Positions 56,897 through 64,000 of a stretch of 64,000 nucleotides of DNA are shown one piece after another. Made by a program: the position numbers and the translations under genes. The DNA is from Chaetomium olivaceum (taxonomy: Eukaryota; Ascomycota; Sordariomycetes; Sordariales; Chaetomiaceae). The stretch's first letter is position 1. Each line of letters begins with the position of its first letter. The stretch is taken from NCBI GenBank assembly GCA_039881045.1, contig JAYWVB010000008.1, positions 496,001 through 560,000 of the forward strand. Reading direction: 5' to 3'. The notes under the pieces were generated by a model. It made no database searches, was not told where the DNA came from, and saw nothing but the letters and a program-made list of their open reading frames with translations.

Positions 56897-58419
56897 ATGA
56901 ACAACAACCCCCCTTCAAACCCCGCCCCCACCAACAACAACACCAACACAATAATACCTACCCCACAGCCAGTCACACACCTCCTCAACAGGGAAATTGC
57001 CCGACGAGAAACCCTCGCCGCCAAAGGGCGCATCCAAACTGGCTGCCACGAGATCGACGAGCATGTCTTGCTGGGCGGCTTTGATCGCGGGTCGGTGGTG
57101 GGGGTGAGTGTCGAGGAGGAGGGGTTGGGGATGGCTGTGAGTTTTTAGCTTATCTCCCTATCTTGGTTTGTTTTTTTTATTGCCTTTCTTTTCTTCTGGT
57201 TTGGTTTGAGGGGTTGTTTGGCTGGGTTGGGCTGGGTTAGGTTGGGTTGTGGTGTGGGTTGGTCTGGTTTGATCTGGTCTGGTCTGGTTTGGTTGTTTGG
57301 TTGGGGTCGGGGAGGGGTTGGTTTGGTTTGGTTTGGTATGTGATGTGCTGATGATGATGTGTAGATTGGTTTACAGACCGTGGCGGGTTTGCTAGCGAAC
57401 GTACCGGCTGCAAGGGTGATGATTGTGACGACGCTGCCGGCGGCGGGTTGTTGCCGAAGTTGAGAGCTGGGTTGGTTGGGAAGTTGGCGGCGATGCCGCG
57501 GCATGGGATGCATGGGCTGCAGGGCGAAGTGAAGAGCTGTTTGGAGAGGATCTCGATTGCAAGGGTGTTTGATGTGGAGGGGTTGTGGGAGGTGTTCAGG
57601 GAGCTGGAGGCTGTTGCTGAGACGGAGAGGGCGCCGTCCCCTCAACCTGTTCAACAAGCGGGCAACATCCCGGAGGATGTATCGCCTGAGCCGGCTAAAG
57701 ACCAGAGGCAGCAGAGGACCGAAGTTCTCGACAGCGAGGATGAAGGTGGGCTCTCGTCTTCGGAGTCACCACCGCCACCACCCAGTCCTCCCCGCAAGGA
57801 AACAACCACCCCAAGGCAGACCACTCCCTCGGGAGTCCCCGACATGATCCTCATCACCCACGTCTCAACACTCCTCAACACCCTCTTCACCGGCCGCGAC
57901 AAAGACGCCGCCCATAGCACCACACAGCTCCTAGCCACCCACCTCCACGCCCTCACCCGTTCCCCCTCGCACGGCGGACCGCTGATCATGCTCCTCAACT
58001 CCACCGCCTCCCCATACTCCCCAAACCACGCCAGCAACACCACCACCACCCCCGCGCCAGTAGACAGCGACCGCGCGCCGAAACAGCTCGACTCAACCCT
58101 CCGCTCCATCTTCAACCCCCCACCCGCACCGCAGCCGGGTAACGACTACTACGCCTTGGCCGCCACCCGCAGAAGCAAGCCCTCCTTCGGGCTGGTGTTC
58201 ACTCAGATGCTGGATCTGCACCTCCTGTGCACCCGCGTCCCGAGGACGAAGGGGGACGTCGCTGCGCTGGTGGCAAATCCGGGGGGGGTGCTTGCGGAAG
58301 AGGCGTACGTATGGGTGGTGGAGGTGTTGCTGGATGAGGTTGGGGTGTATCGGGAGAGGGGTGAGGGTGGTGGTGGTGATGGTGATGATGGTGGGTGGGC
58401 GTGGGGGGAGGAGATGTAG
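56897..58419 (+). CDS. RecA/Rad51-like fold protein (putative)
   Basis: Two exons (56897-57136 and 57365-58419; intron 228 bp), about 430 residues. The N-terminal half shows the opening of a Rad51-like core: TGCHEIDEHVLLGGFDRGSV, GLQTVAGLLAN, then ARVMIVTTLPAA. The Walker A lysine is absent (GVSVEEEGLGM in that place), so ATP hydrolysis is doubtful. A long Ser/Pro/Glu linker follows, then PDMILITHVSTLLNTLFTGR, a Walker B-like PLIMLLNS, and LVFTQMLDLHLLCTRVPRTK. The overall order suggests a fungal recombination paralogue of low conservation; I do not assign a named gene. A one-base deletion in the G run at 57445-57447 separates the two frames (LPAAG to LLPKLRAGL). The intron is unusually G/T-rich. 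Confidence 0.6.
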
Positions 58420-58674
58420 GGAGCAGAGATGGGGAGCGGTGGATGTTAATGGGGAGGGCAGGGTTGTGGATGCTGTGTTTGAGTAATTGGAGTACAGTCT
58501 ACCATACCAAGGAGGTAGGGTCAGTTTGACTTCTAGGGTCGATTTGGTAATGTCCGTGTATTCGAATAGTGTTTACATGACTGCTAAACGAGTGTGCAAA
58601 TAGGAGATATCCAAGTCCTCCGAAATCAACACTAAGGGGGGTTACCCACCCCTGAACGACTTCGAACAAGCAAT

Positions 58675-60164
58675 CTACAGATCACCCATGTTCTCCCGTT
58701 TACGAGACTCCTCTGACTCTTCCAAGTACGGCTCCAGCCGCTCCTTCAACTCCTCCACGTTCATATCCTCCTCCTCTCCGCCATGCCCATCATGATGCTT
58801 GTGCGGCGGGATCAGCACCTGCCCAACAACCTGCACCACACCGTCGTCCGCAACCCCGTCCCTAACCACCACCTTCACAAACCCATTCACCACAATCGAC
58901 ACAAACCCCTTCCACGTCTTGATATCCACACTAATCGGCTTCCCATGCAACAAACTCGGCAAGTCCACATGCCAATACCCGCCTCCCACCTTCCCATCCA
59001 CCCCCTTTCCCCCATCATCCCCCTTATCCTCCTCCCCGCCACGATAATACGCATCCGAATAAACCGTCTCATTCACCACCACATGATACTTCAGCAAAGC
59101 CTTCAAATACCCCTTCCCCCTCTCCGAAAACAAAAACGCATTCACCCTCGGTCCCAGCCTCGCCCACGCGTGGTTCGTCGGCGCGAACAGCGTGCCGCCC
59201 CCGGACCTTGCCAGCCCATCCTCGCCCAGCTCTTTATCCAGCCCCGTCGTCTCCAGCGCCAGCGCCAGCGTGCTGAACGGCGCCGGCAGCAGCCGGATGA
59301 TGGCCGTCTGGCTGGGGGGCGGGATGAGCAGGGTGTCGATGGCGTGGATGAGGCCGTTCTTGGCGAGGAAGTCGCCCGCGAAGAGGCGCGTGCGGAAGTT
59401 GAGGCGCGTGAGGTGGATGATGGGGGTGGTGAAGGTGCGGATGCGTTGGGGTTGGTCGTGCTCGGAGTGGTGGTGGCTGCTGGAAGAGGAGCTGTCGAGG
59501 GCGGCGGGGTGGAGGGTGGTGGGGAGGGTGCGGCTGCCGTAGATGCGGTGCAGGGGTACAGGCCCGGCGTGATGTGGTATTTGAGGAGGGCGAGGAGGAA
59601 TTCTTTGCTGGGGCCCTTGTGCCCGCCGTCGTCATCGTCGTCGTCGTCGTCACCTCCACCCCCGTGTTTGTGGCCGCCCCCGTGATGGGGGATGTGTTCG
59701 AAGGCGCGGTCGGTCGGGACAAAGAGGGTGTGGTTGTGCTTGGTGTCCTGGAGCAGCTCCTTGATCTCGTCGTGCTCCTCGACCAGCTTGGCGAACCGTG
59801 TCGTGTGCTTGTTCTCCTTGATCAGCTCGTAGATGGTCTTCTCGGGGTCGCCGCGGTGGCCGTGCCGTCCGTGTCCGCCGTGAGGGGGACGGGGATGGTG
59901 GGGGTGGTCTTCATCCTGCTCCTCGGAATCGATCAAGGAGAGGAAGTCATCAAGGCTGCTGCGCTGGATGCTCTTGGTGATGCGATCCGCGATGGGGGAC
60001 ATGAGACGGGCCGGGTTGGGGAGCGCATCCCACCAGGCCTGGACTGCATTTTGCTCTGTAGTCTTGTCCTGGTCTGCAACTAGAGGTGTCTGTTGCTTCC
60101 TCACCACGCTGGGTGTGGTGAGGGCGGCGGCATTGGCCGCGAAAAGGAGTACGGACGGCTTCAT
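58675..60164 (-). CDS. Secreted protein with two fasciclin (FAS1) domains
   Basis: Single-exon gene, about 496 residues. The ATG at 60164 gives a signal peptide (MKPSVLLFAANAAALTTPS). First FAS1: TIYELIKENKHTTRFAKLVE, NHTLFVPTDRAFEHIP, then a His/Gly/Asp insert with eight Asp in a row (59630-59660), and FLLALLKYHITPGLYPL. Second FAS1: FSTLALALETTGLDKELG, GGTLFAPTNHAWARLGP, LKALLKYHVVVNETVYSD, and SVDIKTWKGFVSIVVNGFVK. FAS1 modules mediate adhesion on the cell surface; no GPI signal is seen. A missing C in a C run (59553-59556) shifts the frame after GLYP; the good frame continues as LHRIYGSRTLPTTLHPAALD. Most likely a sequence error. Confidence 0.85.
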
Positions 60165-61682
60165 CGTCGCTCCCCGGGAAGCTCGGCTGTGCACTTACAC
60201 AGATCAGATGATGTAACAAAGTCAACAGTTTGTCCCTTATGTCGAGACCGTTCCAAGACAAAACTCGGAGCTACTGGAACAGACAGCCGGGACCCCTTAA
60301 ATGGTGGTTGCGCCCGAAACCCATCTCTCGGGAACTCTGGAAGCTGAAAGCAGGCAATGGTCAGTGACGCGCGGACTCGCACGACCGATCCCGCCTTCGG
60401 CGTCATCATCGGTTGATGAGACAACTGATTGGTCGCCAACCCCGCGGTTCCAGACTTTCCCAGCACGTCTTTGGAGAACTGCTGGTACGACCAATACGGG
60501 CCTTCGAGAGCAATTGTTCCGCTGGAGTGCGTCATTGTGTTCTCATTTCTCGATTGGATACCTTACGTATCATTCTCGCGGTGATCCTTTACAAAACAAA
60601 CTTCCTGGCAGCAACGACGCTCTACTAGCTATACATTAATAGCGTTTATATCAAGTTTGCTATTACACTCTACTAAATTAACTTTAATGTTTCTGATCTC
60701 CTTTGTCTTTTCGGGCTTGCAGTCGTCGTCCTTGTAGCTACGCCTACGGTCTCTCTCGAAACCCAGAATCCCCTTTCCGTCTTCTTCCTCATCATTGCGC
60801 CTAGCCCAACACACTCCTTGTACCTATGGCCCACATTGGAAACATCTGTTATACACATGTTGTGAAACATTTTCGCTTCACGTAATCCCCATCCCGTCGT
60901 CAAGTCACACACCTTCAGCAAGTCTCTTCCAGTTAGTGCTTGCGGTGCGGCCTCTCCGTCTTCTATTGCCTACTGGATCCTCGCCCAGCCTTTGAGGCTC
61001 GTTGTTCTTTAGCCCATTCCACCCTCCCCTATTTAAATCTCAACAGAGAGAGAAGTAGATAGTAAGTTTAACTCTCTAGGCTTTATTCATATTCAGAAGT
61101 TAAACTAGTTTCTTAAGAGAGTAAAATGGGACATCTATTTACGTTAGACTATCGATAAGCTACATGTAGTAGGGAGTGCTGGTTCCTTGGATAATCAAAA
61201 TGGCAGAAGCCTTACAGGAGCTGTTTATACTCCTTATTATCTCCGCTAAACGGGAGGGGACTGGTCCGAGACCATACGGCTACTCGCCGATCTCGTACTC
61301 CATCCGGTATAAGTGCGGACACTTTTTCCTACTACTCAAACAGGGCCCTTTGCGTCAAAGTGCATTTCAAGTTCATCAGAGCTTAAGGTACCGAGATATG
61401 CCTATACTGCGACACACCCCCGGCTCTCCCAGCTCACCCCATTGGCGGCGAGCGCAAAACAGATACAGGCCAGCAAGATATATCCTGACTTCTATGCACC
61501 TGAGAAGTAAGCATTTACGTGCGCCAGCATAGGGGTGTGGATATTGCTACTCTAATGGTAGAATTCTTCAACGAGGCTACCTACCTACTACCTACGTAGG
61601 TGGATGTTGATATCATTGAAGAAAAAGACAAATTAAATCGGAGATCCCATACGGATTACACCTTCCCCAGCCATCAAACGCG
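60165..61682. other. AT-rich intergenic region
   Basis: No gene is seen. Bases 60600-60690 and 61020-61180 are AT-rich relics of unknown origin. A CTACCTACCTACTACCTACG array with a partial inverted copy lies at about 61576-61602. Confidence 0.4.
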
Positions 61683-62293
61683 CTAGACAAGGGCCACAAT
61701 GCTTTCTTCATCCCTACCGCCCCCCCGACCTTCCTGCTGGGCGTGAAATGTAGCTGCCAGCGGCCTGCTCTCACCCCCTTCGTCGTTATCATCCTCATAG
61801 ACTCGATCGCTATAGGCCACCACTGGAATGGCGCCACCAACAATGAAACCCTCATCCTGGGGAAGGCTATGCCAGTATCGTATGCGTAACGCCGGGAGCG
61901 TGAAGAAGGCGGCAACCCACGTAGCAGCGGCGAGAAAGTCGGGAACGTACAACATCCGGCTCATGGGTTCGGATGAAGGGCTTGAGAAGCCTCGGGCGAC
62001 CACAACTCTCTCGGTGCGCGGAAACACGCGACCAGCGCGAGCAAGGTTGCCGCGTAGAGCGCGATATTGGTGGCCGTCCACCATCGTTTCTGTCGCACGT
62101 CAGGCGCGGTCGTTGAGCGCCATGCGGCCCCGTACTCGGCGGCGGCTAGGAGGATGGTGACGGCGTGGATCACCAACGAACTGCTCGATCGCAGGCCAAC
62201 GGAGTAGACTATGCCGCCGAAGAGGAAACCGCCGCGGAGTTTGAGCAATGTGAAATAGGTAACCGCTGGATCAGCGGTTATTAAATTCGACAT
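61683..62293 (-). CDS. Small multi-pass membrane protein, unknown family
   Basis: The ATG at 62293 (MSNLITADPAVTYFTLLKLR) opens a frame with about three hydrophobic helices (GGFLFGGIVYSVGLR, LVIHAVTILLAAAEYGAAW, ATNIALYAATLLALVACF). The frame then switches by one base at about 61985-62040, after which another helix (FLAAATWVAAFFTLPALRI) and an acidic cytoplasmic-type tail follow to a stop at 61683. Together this gives about 200 residues and four helices. The switch may be a sequence error, or a short intron. I do not recognise the family. Confidence 0.5.
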
Positions 62294-62651
62294 GTTCTGA
62301 ATTGTTTCTTTTTTTCTGTTCGGTTTTTTTTTGCTTGTCCGAATGGAGATGGTTACTGGCGGCTGGCCGTTTGAATCCAGGCATCAAACCGACGCGGGAC
62401 GAACCAGATCTGCAAGCCCCTATATGGTGTCTTTATCGGTTTTTCGGCACCCAGTCTGGAGTGTCACACAGCAGGGCAGGTCAGTGAATCAAAGGGGCTG
62501 TGCGACGTGCTGCGCCGCACTCTGAAACCCCTCCCCCCGTCCCCCGATACAACTCGGACTCTTGGAATGCTGGTGATAACCTGAAAATATCTGAGTTGCC
62601 GCACCGAGTAGTCTCTGCTCCTTTTTTTCCTTCTTTTTTTTTCATGTCGTG
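62294..62651. other. Divergent intergenic region
   Basis: Separates the membrane protein and HET genes, transcribed away from each other. Two T-rich runs (62306-62332, 62622-62642) are the only features. Confidence 0.4.
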
Positions 62652-64000
62652 ATGGATCTTTGCTTCTCGTGCCAGAGCTTCAACATCCACGCGCTCTGTC
62701 ACAGACCCGGAGGATGGGGGACATTTCAGCTCAAACTGGCGCGGGATGGGGCTCAGTCAGGGTGCTCCTTCTGTGGGCTGCTCGTGGAATCTCTGTGGAA
62801 TAAGATTCCCACTGACAGGCAAAGCTCACTGGATCAAGAGCAGACACGCATCTTCCTCCAAGCAACAAGATCCTGCCGCCTCGACGCCCATGGTCATGCT
62901 GATACTAAGAGAGCGGCACTCCGTATCGATGGGCTGCAGGCTTTTATCGCGCCGGCAGCCTACAAAATTGATGGGCAGAAGCCCGTCAAAGAGTCGTTCG
63001 CGACATTCCACGTCTGCGCGGAGCGAGGAAGCTTCGCCGCCACCAGCCAAACCATCGCCGGTCGTTTCAGCGGGCGAGATGTGCGATCTCCGGCCTTCCT
63101 TGAGGGATTACGGGACTGGTTGTCAGGATGTGTTCTCCACAGTCGATGCTGCCAAACACTCTCTGGCAGTCAGCAACTCGACGCATATAACGCACCGCTC
63201 CCGACGCGGTGTGTTGACGTGACGGGCGACTGGTTGATACTCCGGCAGACATCTGGTACAACCGGATCTTACATCACACTTAGTCACCGGTGGAACGCGA
63301 AGACGGCTTCCTCACAGACCACATCCCTCAATGTTTTGCAGCGACAGGAGGAGGGTTTTAACATAGCGGAGCTGCCCCGGACATTCCGCGAAGCCATCTG
63401 GCTCGCGCGACAGCTCGACATCCGGTATATATGGATTGACTCACTCTGCATCATACAGGGTGCCGGTTCAACGGACTGGGCTGCCGAGGCCGGGAAGATG
63501 GCCGGGTACTACCAAGGGTCTCTGTTCACCATCGCCGCTGCCGCCGCTGCAGAAGATGGCAAGCTTGATGGCCTGTTTCCCACCACTCCGCCCCTGCTGG
63601 ATCGCCGTCTGGCACGGCTGCCGTTCTACGACCGCGCCAAGGGCGGTGTACGACGTGGCAGTTTTTATGTATACCCAGCCCGAGCGATGGACAAGGACTA
63701 CGACGTCGAGGTCCGCAGGGGGCCATTGCATAGGCGTGGTTGGGTGTTTCAAGAGTGGTTGCTCAGCCGACGGGTCATCTCCTGCGGCGTTGAGGGCGTT
63801 TACTTTGACTGCCAGACCGAATTACCACGGAACGCGCTGGGCGACACGCTGACAGAAATGTCGGATAGTGACCACCGTGGTCTGACGAGGAGGTTTCTAC
63901 TAAAGCCCCTCGTGAATATAGCCGATTCACATGGCCGGATCGAGGATCTCTGGTCGGAAATCGTCGAGGCGTATTCGTTACTGGAGTTGTCCTACCCCGA
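62652..64000 (+). CDS. HET-domain (heterokaryon incompatibility) protein, 3' truncated by window
   Basis: One frame is open from ATG 62652 to the window end, 449 codons, no intron. The start is MDLCFSCQSFNIHALCHRPG, and a second cysteine pair lies in GCSFCGLLVE, a pattern common ahead of HET domains. The HET domain begins at about residue 205: YITLSHRWNAKT, then FREAIWLARQLDIRYIWIDS followed by LCIIQ, WAAEAGKMAGYYQGSLFTIA, and a downstream RGWVFQEWLLSRRVI. HET proteins trigger cell death after fusion of unlike strains and are often found in fast-evolving regions, as here. No partner gene (such as het-c or NWD2-type) is seen in the window. The C-terminal half is outside. Confidence 0.9.
   Translation, partial: MDLCFSCQSFNIHALCHRPGGWGTFQLKLARDGAQSGCSFCGLLVESLWNKIPTDRQSSLDQEQTRIFLQATRSCRLDAHGHADTKRAALRIDGLQAFIAPAAYKIDGQKPVKESFATFHVCAERGSFAATSQTIAGRFSGRDVRSPAFLEGLRDWLSGCVLHSRCCQTLSGSQQLDAYNAPLPTRCVDVTGDWLILRQTSGTTGSYITLSHRWNAKTASSQTTSLNVLQRQEEGFNIAELPRTFREAIWLARQLDIRYIWIDSLCIIQGAGSTDWAAEAGKMAGYYQGSLFTIAAAAAAEDGKLDGLFPTTPPLLDRRLARLPFYDRAKGGVRRGSFYVYPARAMDKDYDVEVRRGPLHRRGWVFQEWLLSRRVISCGVEGVYFDCQTELPRNALGDTLTEMSDSDHRGLTRRFLLKPLVNIADSHGRIEDLWSEIVEAYSLLELSYP

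Noticed and set aside
56019..56900. Short frames with Thr/Pro/His repeats near 56664-57084
   Set aside because: They follow a simple (ATC/ACC)n stretch and the leader of the Rad51-like gene; no independent gene is supported.

Overview
ORGANISM. The window is nuclear DNA of a filamentous ascomycete, most likely a sordariomycete. Genes carry short introns (about 50-190 bp, GTAAGT/GTATGC-like donors). The content is typical: cutinase, WSC-domain secreted protein, Pal1, HET domain, ankyrin protein with a fungal STAND-type N-terminus, PL20 glucuronan lyase, and Tad-like LINE, chromovirus Ty3, copia and pogo/Fot1 elements. I see no rRNA, tRNA, CRISPR or prokaryotic operon structure. LAYOUT. (a) 1-11.3 kb is an accessory, decaying region. 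It holds a PL20 lyase gene with one in-frame stop, a 5'-truncated LINE with a clean 15-bp target duplication, a relic of a Zn2Cys6-type regulator, an ankyrin gene, a GMC oxidoreductase and a second ankyrin relic. (b) 11.6-26.9 kb is a three-level transposon nest: a pogo/Fot1-type DNA transposon is split inside its transposase gene by a Ty3/gypsy chromovirus (12169-25459, TSD ACTGC), which is itself split inside the end of pol by a Ty1/copia element on the opposite strand (18774-24245, TSD CGACC). A small hairpin MITE lies next to it. (c) 29-60 kb is a conserved gene block: cutinase, WSC protein, GYP2-like TBC GAP, PKA catalytic subunit, INP54-like tail-anchored 5-phosphatase, casein kinase I, Pal1, a RecA/Rad51-like protein and a two-FAS1 secreted protein. 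(d) 60-64 kb turns accessory again: AT-rich relics, a small membrane protein and a HET-domain gene running off the window end. MAIN OBSERVATIONS. The copia gag and pol are in the same frame, separated by one UGA in the context UGA-CUA-G, the known readthrough signal. The gypsy element carries, antisense between pol and the 3' LTR, an ORF with six cysteines spaced like a Zn2Cys6 cluster plus a coiled coil. The copia 5' LTR is reduced to 15 bp. Conserved housekeeping genes (CK1, PKA, GYP2, Pal1, FAS1) each show a 1-5 nt indel, usually in a G/C run. This points to assembly errors and means that many apparent pseudogenes here, including the frameshifts in the gypsy element, should not be taken at face value. 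FUNCTION TOGETHER. In the core block, GYP2 (Rab GAP), the 5-phosphatase, CK1, Pal1 and PKA all belong to membrane traffic, cell polarity and signalling, but the sequence gives no sign of co-regulation; they are independent monocistronic genes.
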